Numbered from the stretch's first letter, positions 26,801-37,243 are shown. The stretch is DNA of 64,000 nt from Lingula anatina (GCF_001039355.2 NW_019775933.1:99268-163267), one strand, 5' to 3'. Notes: generated from the sequence alone by a model not told the origin. Numbers and translations are program-made.

Positions 26801-29706
26801 AGATTTTACAGACAACAGGGGGTTCTGAATAGTTCCCAAAAGTGAGCTAATTATCTTCACATAGTCTGCTGAGATAGCACATTCTTGAGTGAGTTGTCAT
26901 AACTGCATTTCGTTTGACATCCTGTGATTGTTTTAATGTGTTTCAAGATGACTGACAGATATATATATAGTTTAATTGATTTTGTCCCAATGATTTTACA
27001 GGTTAGGTTAAAAGATTCCCTGATTAGCAAAATAAAACTTGCTAAAACAAGAGACATTGAACTCGGCTGGGTAGATGGAATGCTAGATCTTACCAAAGCA
27101 AAGACTGACACTAGTGCTAAGTTTGAGGAGGCAGATGCACTAGAGAAGAAGAAATGTAAGTGAAGAAAAGATTGGCAAAGTATGGTTCATCTATTAATTA
27201 ATTTGTACATGCAAAGTCTGATGAAACACTTAAAATTTAATTATTCAACTGCTTAATTAGCTTTTTTAAAGAAATGACTTAATTATGATTCACTTAGATT
27301 TGCTGAATGGTTTGTCTTGGTTTTATAATATGAACTTTTTCATAAATTTGAAGTGTGGTATGCTCATTTGGATTGTCCTTTCTGTCCTTCTAGTGGGAGC
27401 AGAGGATGAGGACAGTGGAGACCTACAGCCTGTGCTGGTATCTTTGCCCTCTAACCAGGTGGGTTGACTTCTTGAAGTCTTCTTGTTTATTTAAATTGGA
27501 GTCACTTTAGGTTATTAACAACTAGGATGGCCATGACTGCAAGAAGCTTCATTCCATCTATTATATGTTAAGATCATCAGTTCGACCTTGTCATTATTAA
27601 TTAGAAGCTCTGACAGTGAAAGAAAATTCCCCTGTTCTGTTTTAATTGGAAATATTTTTTTGTTACTTAAAACGTTAATTATTTACATGAATCCTAAAGA
27701 TTTATGACCTGTTCAGGTGAGGAACTGTTTATCTTTAAATCTGTGGTTTTCCACTCTTGAGCCACTATCTCATTTTAATCAGTTTAATTTATTGACAAAG
27801 GTATGTGCCCTGTGACTTATCTCTAGTTTTCATGGTTCTATCACTCATGACTGTCATAACTAACGATGAAAAATTCATCACACAATTTTTACCTGAAAAA
27901 AAAAAAAAATTCTTGTATTAAAGGATTTCGTACAATAATTCCCTACTTATTACTGTGCTACAATCTTTAAACTGTAAACTTCTGAATCTGTAATTAGGAT
28001 GCAGACTTGTATCGATTTGCTGATGTTGAAAATAAAATGTCATCTCTGTCTCTTTTTCTCTGCTCAAACTGCCACAACCCTGCCTAGAGAAAAGAGCATA
28101 AATTACCATTTAAGGCTTGGTGACAAAACCATAAAAGTTAATTCCATGACAAGAAAAATTATGCATGACCCTTTTGATTGATATTCCTTGGATTATTATA
28201 TGGATTTTCATCATGCAGACTTTGTATGTTATCTTTTCTTTCCTGTGATATGATTTATAACACGTACAGTGAAACGTTCAAATCTGCTGTCATAATTCCT
28301 GATAACAGCTTAAATCCTTTTCAAATTACCTGGCAAGTCAAAAAAATTGTGTTGATTCAGAAATCAATTGGGTGGTAATAATCGAATAAATGACACATAT
28401 TAATTGGTTCTGTAATGATTTTTAAATCGCTAAATTTTTAAAAGATAAAATAATAGGGAATAGTATGTTATCTGAAGAATTCTATGCCTCCTGATAAAAT
28501 ATATCACATTTGAGAGCGTGATTCACAGCCTTTTTGAAAACAGGCTGCATGTTTAGTGTCTCTACCACAATCCAACATGGCAATGGGATTTTTAAAGATC
28601 TTTAACTGCAGTGCTTTGAGGCTTGCTAATGTGAAGGTGACATCGTTTAAGAAACAAAAAACATCGGTTTATCCATAACATTTGTTTTTTTACAGGTGAC
28701 AGCCTCGTTTCTTCACATAAACAGATTTTGTCGAGCATTAATAATTGTTTAGGATTTCATGGATGATTCAAATACAAGGAATTATGATATATTATTAATC
28801 ATTGATTTTGCATTTCTTAGAACATGTAATTGTCAAGAAATGTGGATTTTTTTCTTTGTGGTGCTTAATTGAAATTTTGAAAGTACAGAAAGAATTGGAA
28901 TTGGCATGATTTGATAATTTTAAGTACACCTCATGTACAGTAATTCAATGTTTAAGGTATGGTGTCATCAAATATTTTCAGAAATTAATTTTTTTTTTAA
29001 ATCAGAATTTTTTTAGCTTCTTTGGAATCTGCTAATTCTGTGGATAAAAAATCCCACATATTTGAATCGTATAATGTTTCACATCAGGCACGTTGCATCT
29101 TCGAGAACTCATCTCAGTGACCCCTCTACCACTTCTGTCCTAAATACCCTTGTCTCAATCAGATTGGACTACACTGATTCTCTTTTGTATGGTGTGTATT
29201 GGACATTCAAAATATTGTTGCTCATGTCTTTACCTGAAAACATGAGGACAATCACGTTACATCTATCCTACACTGTTTACCCATAAGAACATGGATTCTT
29301 TTAAATCCAATTTCATGCCCTCACTGCTTTTTACAATGTTACCTTATCTCCACTTATGCAAGTTGTGCTCTTGTGACCAACTCTTTCTAACATCATGCAA
29401 GGCCATAACTGTTAAATACTGTGACAATTTATTTGCACAAACACATGAATTGCACTTCCACTTATATTACATAGCATTAATTGCTTCCCTTGAGACTTTG
29501 AAAAAGGAATTGAAGACATATCCTTAAAGGAAATTTAACAACTGAGATATTATTGCTGTTCTGTTTTTATGAAATTAAGTGTACTTTAATCAGTATAAGG
29601 AAAGAGCTTACTTCTTACTTGTGATAACAGATATATCAGATTGTTTTTAATGATTTTCTTAATCTTCTTTTTTGAAAGTGTTTTGTACTTATTTGAATTT
29701 TAGACT

Positions 29707-29742
<36 letters not shown>

Positions 29743-32196
29743 TATTATTATTATCTTGTTAAATTTTGTAATGAAGAGCACAAAAATTTGATTTTACAAC
29801 TAAAACATCACTTGCTATCACTTACCTTTGAGTTGATTTTGTATGTTCCATGTTTCAACTTGCAGAAAATATATTAGTTGTTCGTCTATATTTCGAATTT
29901 TAGGTCCCAGGCCACTCTGCTGTATTTATAAATGAGCCTCGCTTGTCAGATTTCAAGCTTGTCCTACAGAGAGCAGGGATCTCGGCAGAGTTTTCGGCCG
30001 GTATTCTCTTCTGTTGCAATGGAACAGTAGCTGTGCGCCGAGTAAGTATGATAAGTCGTGTCAGTACTCTTCATGTAAGTTTAAGTCATGATATTTAAAA
30101 ATTGAGACAGAAAAAAATCCACACATTTGCTTGTGGTTTTGGTTCTATAGCCACTTCTCAACTGTACAAACCACTAAAACTGCGTTCAAAGAAAGTATGA
30201 CCTCCTTTTAAAATTGACTTAAACCAGTTTGATGTTTTTCAGTTCAGTTATTGTATTAATCCAAATTCTAATGGGGTCAATGATTTGGTCCCTTGAAAAC
30301 TGTAACAAGGATTTGAAGCATTACTACAAACTATCTGAAAGGAAAGTGAACAGATGGAAGCCGATAAAAATCTCCTTGGTCTGTCTCTTTAAGCTTCAGA
30401 ATAGGTTTTAAAACTGTTTCATTTATATATAAAATGATAATCAGAATTGATTGAGTTATTAAATGATTAAGCCAATACACTTTGGCATTGACCAAAAACC
30501 CAATTAGGTACTAAAATTGATAGCATTATAGGACTTGCCTTTTGGAAGCTAATAATTTAATTGTAATTTGCATCCTTGTGGCTTTGATTGGTTAAAAGGC
30601 AGGTTTCTTTCTAAAGTCAACATGATCCAATTATTATTACGAAAGCCACTGACTTTGTTTTGGAATGCAGCAATACATTGTTGATAAAGTCAGTTGCTGT
30701 AAATGTTGAAAGGTTCAATAGTTTAAATGTTTACTGAAATGTGTCTGTCTATCTTAAAAATGAACAATGGGAGTGACATTTATGTGTTTAGTGTCTATTT
30801 ATTTACCAGCTTTGTATCATAATCTTTGTTTGGTATCCTGGTGGGTTGACTGCTTATGGATTTTGTTTCAACCTACTTCAAATTTCATATGCACGAGTTC
30901 ACCAAAGACCATGTATTGGCTTTTGAACATATTCATTAATTTTAGACAAACTTTGTGTGTATTTGCATGGTTGTCTTGTAATTCAGTTCAAAGTGATTGA
31001 ATTGAGATAAGTTGATTAATCTGTTTTACATCAATTTTTGATTCATAGCTTTCCAAGTTCAGATTATTTTTGATTGCGTTAGGAGGCATTGTGTTAGGTG
31101 AACTTTTTGGAACATTTGTCTTGATGTGCAATCTGACACAATCATTAGACCCCTTCTTGAAATTCTACAGTTTTCTTTGGCTTTGGGCTGAACAGTCCAT
31201 CAGCTGTGCACACAAATACAGGAGGGAAAAAACAGAGATAAAAAGTAGATAGAAGAAAATAATAGTATCATTCCTGCAAAATTATCACTCTTAATTAAAA
31301 TTTATGATGCAATATAAAGATTCAGGGGGTAAATAAAAACCTCTTGGCTGAGAATAAATCATATCATTATGGTCCTTCATGGACTACTTAACTCTACCTT
31401 TAGGGCAGGAGAATTAAAAGCAGACACTGCTACTATTTATCAGCCCTTTGTAGCAACATCAAAAGTTGATGTTAGCTTGTGCTTTTTAAACTAAGAACTT
31501 CAGACTCCAGAGTGAGTTTGTGTGGTCAATTGTATTAATAAAGCTCAAATGAACAACGTCCCAATAAATGTTGTTTTTGTGTAGTTTTGCTGTTCAGGCA
31601 AATGGAGGAGAAATTACGGCTCATTCCCAGTGAAACTATTACTCTTCATAGATAGATCCAGTGAGGACTCTTGCTGAATGCAATTAGCTAGACATGCCTT
31701 CTTAGTGTTGAGTAGAGTACAGAAAAGCTGGTGATTATATGTGTGCATTGGAAACAAGAGGAGGCGTGTTAATCTTTTAATCTGATTGCATTCAGCGAGA
31801 AGTCCAGGGAGTTGGATTGATCTACATAGAACTGTAGTTTCATTGGGAATGCGCCCTTAGTTAAACCAAGAAGAGGTCTTTAAACATTATCATTGTCCTT
31901 TGAATGATTAAAATTGGTTAGGGTTTAACTCGTGCACCATAATAGTTACGTTTACCTGTTAAAATTCTTCTTAAACCACAGTATAACCAGTTCAAACAGG
32001 CAGATTATAAACACACCCTATGTTTATAATATAGATGTATAATATAATAATCTTTTGCCTATTTCAGGAAAAATGTATCTGTATATTTTTCTCTTCTTTT
32101 CAGAATGAAGCTGGGAGGATTCAATTGGAAGGATGTGTAGGAGCAGATTATTTCAAAGTACGAGAACTGTTGTATGAACAGTATGCTATAATCTAA
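14761..32196 (+). CDS. CPSF2: CPSF2 (CPSF100), C-terminal eleven exons; 5' part outside or not found
   Basis: This is the 100-kDa subunit of the cleavage and polyadenylation specificity factor, a catalytically dead partner of the CPSF73 endonuclease that acts in the nucleus in mRNA 3'-end processing. Exons seen: 14761-14867, 15221-15323, 19868-19971, 20624-20675, 21155-21188, 22319-22461 (or 25746-25888), 22967-23107 (or 26394-26534), 23566-23719 (or 27002-27155), 23961-24025 (or 27394-27458), 29904-30041, 32104-32196. Used once each they join in phase to 377 residues plus stop, close to the length of the human C-terminal part after the KRVKLEG motif. The order is a charged acidic linker, the conserved [13 protein letters not shown] segment with the interaction motif for the polyadenylation-signal-recognising module, the RMMBL-type fold, and the CPSF100 C-terminal domain ending LLYEQYAII. 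Residues 1 to about 400 are not in view. Four exons are duplicated, probably by assembly. Confidence 0.95.
15221..15323 (+). CDS. CPSF2: CPSF2 exon B, acidic linker
   Basis: Acceptor TTTCAG; reads [19 protein letters not shown] and then [12 protein letters not shown]. Human CPSF2 has the same acidic run followed by TKHDLMMK. It ends in phase 0 at GTAAGT. Confidence 0.93.
15370..15720. repeat. Degenerate GCATTC-type repeat tract in CPSF2 intron
   Basis: The words 'gcattcgaa', 'gcatttga', 'gcattctga' and 'tattc' recur every 10-30 bases over 350 bases on both strands. It starts just after exon B. The open frames here are by-products of the repeat. Confidence 0.5.
16334..17699. repeat. Left copy of a duplication flanking the N gap
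   Basis: Runs almost base for base with 17884-19240, apart from scattered substitutions and a 9-base difference (near 16480). Its right edge, '...attgctgcgac', abuts the Ns. Contains a family 1 MITE (16998-17237). Confidence 0.93.
16998..17237 (+). mobile_element. Palindromic MITE, family 1 (subfamily 1)
   Basis: Ends 'gcattcccacagatttaga' and 'taaatatctgtgggaatg' are inverted repeats, with inner 'ctccctgggggttcacgc' and 'gagacttcccaggggg'. Lies inside the duplicated block. Confidence 0.85.
17700..17883. other. Assembly gap (184 Ns)
   Basis: A run of N between two copies of the same 1.36-kb sequence. The open frames crossing it are artefacts. Confidence 0.99.
17884..19240. repeat. Right copy of the gap-flanking duplication
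   Basis: Near-identical to 16334-17699 and ends with the same 'attgctgcgac', then continues into (AT)n and the intron before exon C. Confidence 0.93.
18538..18777 (+). mobile_element. Palindromic MITE, family 1 (second image of the 17.0-kb copy)
   Basis: Same element at the same place in the duplicated block, with one or two base changes. Confidence 0.85.
19868..19971 (+). CDS. CPSF2: CPSF2 exon C, conserved interaction motif
   Basis: Reads [20 protein letters not shown], then [15 protein letters not shown]. The Phe (of MFP), Trp (9 residues on) and Tyr (3 more) correspond to human F464, W473 and Y476 of the motif that binds the CPSF160-WDR33 module. Acceptor AATAG; it ends in phase 2 at GTGATT. 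Confidence 0.95.
20624..20675 (+). CDS. CPSF2: CPSF2 exon D
   Basis: Reads (R)[17 protein letters not shown], continuing the conserved GEII(K/R)PEDF motif across the intron. It ends in phase 0 at GTATGG and is followed by a C16/CA simple repeat. Confidence 0.92.
20709..20750. repeat. Poly-C tract followed by (CA)n
   Basis: About sixteen C, then CCA and ACACAC repeats, in the intron after exon D. Confidence 0.9.
21155..21188 (+). CDS. CPSF2: CPSF2 exon E (34 nt microexon)
   Basis: Reads [11 protein letters not shown] and ends in phase 1. It is too short to stand alone but is framed by ATAG and GTTAG, and it supplies the one base needed by the next exon (G + AT gives Asp). Confidence 0.85.
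21415..21634 (+). mobile_element. Palindromic MITE, family 1 (subfamily 1)
   Basis: Ends 'gcattcccatagatttaaa' and 'aaaatctgtgggaatg'; middle 'cccccttacagcttttagta'. The left edge of the large CPSF2 duplication falls inside it: its last 40 bases are repeated at 24983-25022. Confidence 0.85.
22319..22461 (+). CDS. CPSF2: CPSF2 exon F, first copy
   Basis: Reads (D)[20 protein letters not shown] and on to [19 protein letters not shown]. It matches human LSDVPTKCISTTES and YEGRSDGDSIKKIINQMKP. Acceptor ATTACAG, donor GTAGGT. Confidence 0.95.
22967..23107 (+). CDS. CPSF2: CPSF2 exon G, first copy
   Basis: Reads [19 protein letters not shown] through [11 protein letters not shown] (47 codons, phase 0 on both sides), aligning with human IIVHGPPEASQDLAECCR and VDATSETHIYQ. 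Confidence 0.95.
23566..23719 (+). CDS. CPSF2: CPSF2 exon H, first copy
   Basis: Reads [20 protein letters not shown], then [18 protein letters not shown]. Human CPSF2 has [20 protein letters not shown] and LAWIDGVLDMRVSKVDTG here. It ends in phase 1 at GTAAGT. Confidence 0.95.
23961..24025 (+). CDS. CPSF2: CPSF2 exon I, first copy
   Basis: Reads (L)[21 protein letters not shown], ending in phase 0 at GTGGGT. It corresponds to the acidic human segment ending in LEPLPPHE just before VPGH. Confidence 0.9.
24982..24982. other. Single N at duplication junction
   Basis: The lone ambiguous base sits exactly where the first block ends ('ttggttccg') and the second starts ('acagggat'). This is what a forced join of two contigs looks like. 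Confidence 0.9.
25746..25888 (+). CDS. CPSF2: CPSF2 exon F, second copy
   Basis: Same protein as 22319-22461; the Ile codon ATT is ATC here. It needs one base from a phase-1 exon, so it can follow exon E but not exon I. If joined to exon I of the first copy, the frame shifts and meets a TGA inside this exon. Confidence 0.85.
26394..26534 (+). CDS. CPSF2: CPSF2 exon G, second copy
   Basis: Encodes the same 47 residues as 22967-23107, with only silent changes seen (TGC/TGT and ACG/ACA). Confidence 0.85.
27002..27155 (+). CDS. CPSF2: CPSF2 exon H, second copy
   Basis: Encodes the same 51 residues as 23566-23719 with the same splice sites. The upstream intron differs by an ATATATAT expansion. 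Confidence 0.85.
27394..27458 (+). CDS. CPSF2: CPSF2 exon I, second copy
   Basis: Identical in protein to 23961-24025. This copy, or the first one, joins in phase 0 to the exon at 29904. Confidence 0.85.
29050..29535 (+). pseudogene. Decayed LINE reverse transcriptase fragment
   Basis: Reads [20 protein letters not shown], then [16 protein letters not shown]. This is the C-terminal reverse transcriptase pattern of CR1-like non-LTR retrotransposons (LVxSRLDYCNSLLYG). After frame changes come [11 protein letters not shown], a remnant of the 'HITPILxxLHWLPI' segment, and [13 protein letters not shown], like the usual 'SLExFKxxLKTYLF' tail. It lies in the intron before CPSF2 exon J and cannot make a protein. 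Confidence 0.7.
29709..29753. repeat. (AAT)n/(ATT)n microsatellite
   Basis: About ten AAT units running into ATT units, forming a small palindrome. Confidence 0.95.
29904..30041 (+). CDS. CPSF2: CPSF2 exon J
   Basis: Reads [20 protein letters not shown], then [20 protein letters not shown] and TVAVRR. It aligns with human [20 protein letters not shown]. Phase 0 on both sides; donor GTAAGT. Confidence 0.96.
30100..32060. repeat. Segmental duplication unit 1, left part (CPSF2 last intron)
   Basis: Similar over nearly its whole length to 43873-46765: it starts at 'agacagaaaaaaatccacaca' and ends around 'cagttcaaacaggcagatta'. Divergence is clearly higher than in the allele-like blocks and includes indels of hundreds of bases. 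Confidence 0.85.
31617..31860 (+). mobile_element. Palindromic MITE, family 1 (subfamily 3)
   Basis: Ends 'tcattcccagtgaaac' and 'gtttcattgggaatgcgc'; inner 'gaggactcttgctgaatgca' and 'ttgcattcagcgagaagtcc'. The copy at 46.3 kb occupies the same site in the duplicated unit. Confidence 0.8.
32104..32196 (+). CDS. CPSF2: CPSF2 terminal exon K
   Basis: Reads [20 protein letters not shown], then [10 protein letters not shown] and TAA. The human protein ends [11 protein letters not shown]. Acceptor TTTTCAG. Confidence 0.97.
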   Translation, partial: NEAGRIQLEGCVGADYFKVRELLYEQYAII

Positions 32197-32949
32197 ACTG
32201 GAATGTAAAACTGTTAGCATTCACAAAGGAATTAGATGACAGAAAACGAAATTCAAAGCCCAGGAAAAAATAGAATTTTATGGTAATGGAGTCAAATTGT
32301 GTTGGAGTCACAAGAGGCCAGGTATACCATTCAGGACTTGAATCGACCAAGTGATTTTGATTGTTGATACATTTAAGTAAAATGCTTTATTTAGCTAATA
32401 TGTACTTTTTTGTTGCTAAAATGGACTATTCATATCTGGGTTAAAATAATTGCTATCCTTGACTGGGATCTTTACACTTGGATGAAAAGAGATCTTTATA
32501 CCTGGGTGAAAAGAGAGCATCTGTTAGCCTCCATGCTTGCAGTGGCACATGTAACATGGTTATCTGCCATTTTTATGATTTAATCCAACGTCTAGAAACA
32601 TAAATACACGTAAATACAGTAGAACTGTGTCCTACTCTCGTAATACTTGTGCGAATGAAGTGTAAAAATATACAAAAAATGTTCAATGAACACTGCCGCA
32701 CATGTACTGATGGGAAGCGCTAAGCACACTGATTGTGCATGTGTGGCTCACATCTCATTTTAACTTCCGTAATATTCGTAATATAAGACGAAGTGGAATA
32801 CACAATTTTCTAGTATGAGTGGGTTTGTTGAGTTTTTACTTCAGAAGTTTTTTATTATTATTATTATTTAAAATTGCACATTTAATTACATAATCCATAC
32901 AAAGGACATGATACTATAAATGAGAAGAATGAAATTTTTCCCTATACCA

Positions 32950-33345
32950 TGATGTTAAAGATGCATACAAAGTCAATTTTTTTGTCACAAAAACCGACCA
33001 AATGCCAGCATATAGTTGCAAGTAGTATAACTCAGAGAATTACCAAAAGGCATTCTTTAATTTTACCTGTAAATGATGTTTGAACGTATTTTTCTGCTAG
33101 CATTCTTTGCTGTATGTCAATGGGGCAGAAAAGTAGGTCACGAAAGTAGGTTAAATTTCTGACCAAAAATTTAAAGAAAGCAGCAGTCTAAAGCTCTTTT
33201 ATAGCTGATCAAGTGATCTATTCAGTTTGACCCTTGGCATGTTGAATTAATTTGAGTTATATAAGGCACTAGTAGAAGTGGTTTACATGTGTAACTGGGA
33301 ATCCACGCTCCGCCGATGCTCGGTTCGTATGTACCTTTAACATAG
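32950..33345 (-). repeat. Interspersed repeat, about 400 bp, reverse copy in CPSF2 3' flank
   Basis: Inverted copy of the element at 3930-4340, about 850 bases after the CPSF2 stop. It may be part of the CPSF2 3' UTR if the 33416 AATAAA is used. Confidence 0.75.
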
Positions 33346-33415
33346 AATCCAAAAGTTATGCCTCTCTCTCTCTCTTTTTTCCCCTTTTTCAGCATAAATA
33401 ATCCACTGTTGTGCA

Positions 33416-33421
33416 AATAAA
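33416..33421 (+). terminator. Possible CPSF2 polyadenylation signal
   Basis: An AATAAA lies 1.2 kb after the stop codon, beyond an interspersed repeat. No AATAAA was noticed closer. The assignment is tentative. Confidence 0.25.
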
Positions 33422-33708
33422 ATGAAATCTGTTTTATGTTTTGCTTTACAATTTACAGGACAGATTCAACAGACTAATATACAGATCAACTTCTAAATCA
33501 GCCTTATTTGTTTATGTATATTGAAGTTATGTTTTATATATCTGTACGTATACGATACTGGGTAACAGTAGGAAGTGATCATTTTAGAAAATCTGTCAAA
33601 ATATTCCTATGTGTTGGTTTACAATGGGAGTACTTTCATGTGAAAGGGGGTGGATTTGTCTTATTACAACAGACAATATATGTTTCCAAACATTGCTGTG
33701 TATTTGAA

Positions 33709-34041
33709 AGGGATAATAACTCTTCTTATGAGATCTATATTTCACAGTAAAAACATTGTAAACAACTCATAGAAACGTAATATATTGTTTTACCATAAAA
33801 ATGGCAGTTATAGCTATTATTCTGATATCTGAGCTTGTCATCTGACCATGTGACCTCCATAGATGGCAATATTCTGTAATAATCTCTTAAGAGATTATTA
33901 CAAAAAAAAACTTTTTAGAAAAAAGAAACGGACTAACTTTGAATATAGAAATGTATTCATTAACCATTGGTAAGTATGGGAAATTTTTTTACTCCGGGAA
34001 AATTCATTTTTTGGCCAAAATGAACAGTCATTATCCCTTTA
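33709..34041 (+). mobile_element. MITE, family 2 (AAAGGGATAATAACT ends), copy A
   Basis: Inverted terminal repeats 'aaagggataataactctt' and 'cagtcattatcccttt'. A perfect 24-base palindrome centred on CTTAAG lies at 33877-33900. Internal words 'ccattggtaagtatggg' and 'tttttggccaaaatga' are shared with the copies at 34.7 and 56.2 kb. Confidence 0.8.
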
Positions 34042-34689
34042 AACTTTTTAATTCTTAGCTGAAAATGACACTAATAGTCCAATACCTATGGTGGTTTATT
34101 GTTTCATTACCTTAGAATCATAGGTCCAAACACTTTTCACTGTGCACAAAGATAAACAGTTAAGGAATGCCCATTTTTTTAAAAAAAAGGTACCTGAAGT
34201 CCTTTGCTAGTCAAATCTAAATATCTGTGTTACCTGCAGTACAAAATTAAAAATTGAGTGATTATGCTGTTAAGCAATGTGTAATATTGCATCAAAATTG
34301 AACCCTATTTTGACAACTGCCAATACAAGTGCTCTAAAAAGAAAATTTTAATTGCGTATTGTTTTTAACTTGTAAGATTGAATCTTATGATTGAACTACA
34401 GTTCAAATTGGAAAACCAGATTGGATTATTTGTCTTTCTTAAATTTATGGAATTTTTTTTTTAATTTTCATATTTTCTCCATCTGTTTTTTTTTTCTTTT
34501 TTTTTCAATCACTGGCATTTTCAAGATGTGACTTTTAACTCTCATCCATCTGAAGCCTTGTACCAATAACATTTTCCTTTATTTCCACATAAACAGTGTT
34601 TATGCTGTTAAGTATAAGTAATATTATTTTGTGCACTGTCATCATTATACACATATTGGGATTTTCACTGTTGATTGTGCTGTTAATTA

Positions 34690-35324
34690 AAGCAATAATA
34701 ACTCTTCCTTTGAGATTCAAAATTCCGCATGAAATACATTGTAAACAACGCATGGAAATATATTCTATTGTATTTTACCACTAAAACGGCCGTTATTGTA
34801 GTAAAACTAAAATCTGTGCTTGTCAATAGGGCTTTCGATGCTTTTCTTCCTGGTCATCAAGGCATTCATTGCTAATGACGTACTGGCGTCATGCGGATTC
34901 TCGCGTTCATTCGAGACCAAAATAACATATGGCGCCAAACGCATTAATGCAGACGCAGACGTAAGTTGCGAGTTTTTGTACATTGCGTCGGATAACGAAA
35001 AGCCCAGAATGGCACACATTGTGGATATTAATGTATTTTTAACAAAAAGACGAATATATCTCATGAATCTTATATAGTGTTGTTGTTGTCTGCTTTTCCC
35101 GCAGTTTTAAGTAGGTCAACAGTGACTATGCGATGTCAGAGAGAGCTCCGTCAGTTAAAATCTTTTAAGAGATTTTAACAAAAAACCTTACGTTTAGGAA
35201 AAAAACCCTGGATTAACTTTGAATGCAGGAATGGGGTCGCTGACCATTGGTAAGTATGGGAAAATTGCCGTTTACTCCAGGAAAATCCTATTTTTGGCCA
35301 AAATGAAGAGTTATTATGACTTTA
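34690..35324 (+). mobile_element. MITE, family 2, copy B (long form)
   Basis: Ends 'taaagcaataataactcttc' and 'gaagagttattatgacttta'. It carries an extra, CpG-rich core (34807-35077) absent from the shorter copies A and C. Open frames of 85 residues lie on both strands of the core, with no recognised homology. Confidence 0.75.
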
Positions 35325-35718
35325 AGCTTTATTCATTATTGCATCGGATTTCACAAAATGACATTTTGTGCATTATTGTTTCATTTTTTGTAAACCCAAA
35401 TTTGTATCAGGTAATATATTGCTGTTGGAAAGTCTTGATTGTCCTTTGTGGATAATTACTAGCTGTAAGATGTGGGTTCTAAACTTACTTGGCTCATTAA
35501 CCATCAAATAGTCATGAAATTTTATAACAGGGCCATAAATAACTTATCCATAGCACTCAACTTTACACAGACTTTCTCAGATATTCTTAATTGCAGCATT
35601 AGGTAATATTGCATCAGAATTGGCAAAACACAAGCAAATGAAAAAGAAAACTGTTTTACGTATTATTTTCTAAATTGCAGAGGTGCTTTGCAGAACTTAA
35701 AGCCTAAGCAGGCCTATC

Positions 35719-35898
35719 AGATCAGGGGCGGATTTAGGCCGTCTTCTGGGTCTTCCGGAAGACGGTCAGATTTTCAAGTTTACATTGTCCGTCATCTAAT
35801 GTTTTCTGTCGGAAGACGGTCAAAAATGGAGGATAGATCAACAAAGATAATTTGGAAGACTGTCAAAAAATATCTCTGGATCTGTCCCTGCAGATTAA
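35719..35898 (+). mobile_element. hAT-like MITE with CAGGGGCGGAT end
   Basis: Starts CAGGGGCGGATTTAGG and ends GGATCTGTCCCTG, with possible CAGAT direct flanks. The inner 'tcttccggaagacggtca' and 'ggaggatagatcaacaaaga' recur inverted at 59121-59288. The start is typical of hAT-type MITEs. Confidence 0.65.
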
Positions 35899-37065
35899 TA
35901 TTATCATTTTGAAGTTATCAAGTTTTTTGTGATTTTTACATTTTGCCCTGTATGTCTGACTTTCAAGAACATAAAACTTACCCCGCATGTATGACTTTGG
36001 ACTCATACGGGTTTGAAGCCCTATGCTAGGTACTTACTCTGCATGTGCTTGTTAACTTTGGTAAAATGTGGTGGTGATAATGCTGTTAAAATTATATAGT
36101 ATTGTTTTTAAATTGACAAAATACCATTTTTGCACATCATTTTTTCCTGCTTTAGGTCTGTACATCTGACAGCTTTGCTGTCTTATCTAATTTAAACATT
36201 GAACTTTAACTGATCATAATGTGTAATGTTTTAGTCATTAATGTTTATCAATCACCAAATTTCTCACTTTTGCCTTAAAGTATGAAAATTTTTCATGGAG
36301 GTATTTATAATACCACTTTGCAACTTTACATTGCAATTTTCAAACCAGTTATGAGCATATGTTATATTCCACAAGTAGCTCTTCTTTGTAACGGAAAATA
36401 TAAAACACCATACTGAAAAATACATATTTATTAGGTCATACTGAAAAATACAACATATTTATTAGGTCTTGAAAATATTAGTTGCAAAGAACAATGTACG
36501 TATTGCTCCATGTGATCTAAAATACCACAAAATTGTGCTTCATGCAGGTAAAATATTATTACCAAGTACATGAATATTTCAAATCCATTCTAATGATTTT
36601 GATAAGTAATTTTTATACATGATACATAAAGTGACCTTATGCAAATTTAAAACTTTCCACATTCTGTGTAATACAGAAAAACATGAAAATGAAGAAAAAA
36701 GTTTTCAATGGCACATCTAAAACCTAGTTTCTTGAATTCAAAGTAATTTTCATACTGCTCATACTTTGTTAATTGAGGTTTATACATCTGATTAATATTT
36801 CTGAAAAACGATCACTGCAAAATAAATTGAAATACATGTGTGAATCACCAAGTTCATGTGATATTGCTTCACCATTATATTACTAGAATTTAAATAACAG
36901 AGAAAAAAATCTGTATTATCAGTGTATCAGCAAAGTAAAATAACACCTGGAACCTTAACAAAGTCTGTTCAGCATCTTACTGTAGAAGTGCAAAGTTTCA
37001 TAAAGCTATGATTACAAAAGGCAGCTTAAACATAATATATTTACTCTTTCCCTCAACAACTAAAT

Positions 37066-37243
37066 CCCAACCTAGGGGTCTCTATTTATTCTGTGGAAAA
37101 AATTAAGTAAGATGGAATGAAGCCAAGAAAGCATACACCTTATCTTAAATACAGACCCCAACCTAGGGGTCTCTATTTATTCTGTGGAAAAAATTAAGTA
37201 AGATGGAATGAAGCCAAGAAAACCTACACCTTATCTTAAATAT
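37066..37243. repeat. Tandem duplication, period 91 bp
   Basis: Two adjacent near-identical copies start 'cccaacctaggggtctcta' at 37066 and 37157. The paralogous place at 47.93 kb has only one copy, so this arose after the segmental duplication. A TTTATT (AATAAA on the minus strand) lies in each copy and could serve SLC25A29. Confidence 0.85.

Larger units (their letters stand above)
24983..28412. repeat. Right copy of the 3.4-kb block carrying CPSF2 exons F-I
   Basis: Second image of 21592-24981. It begins inside a family 1 MITE and ends at 'taattggttctg', after which unique sequence resumes. Confidence 0.93.
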
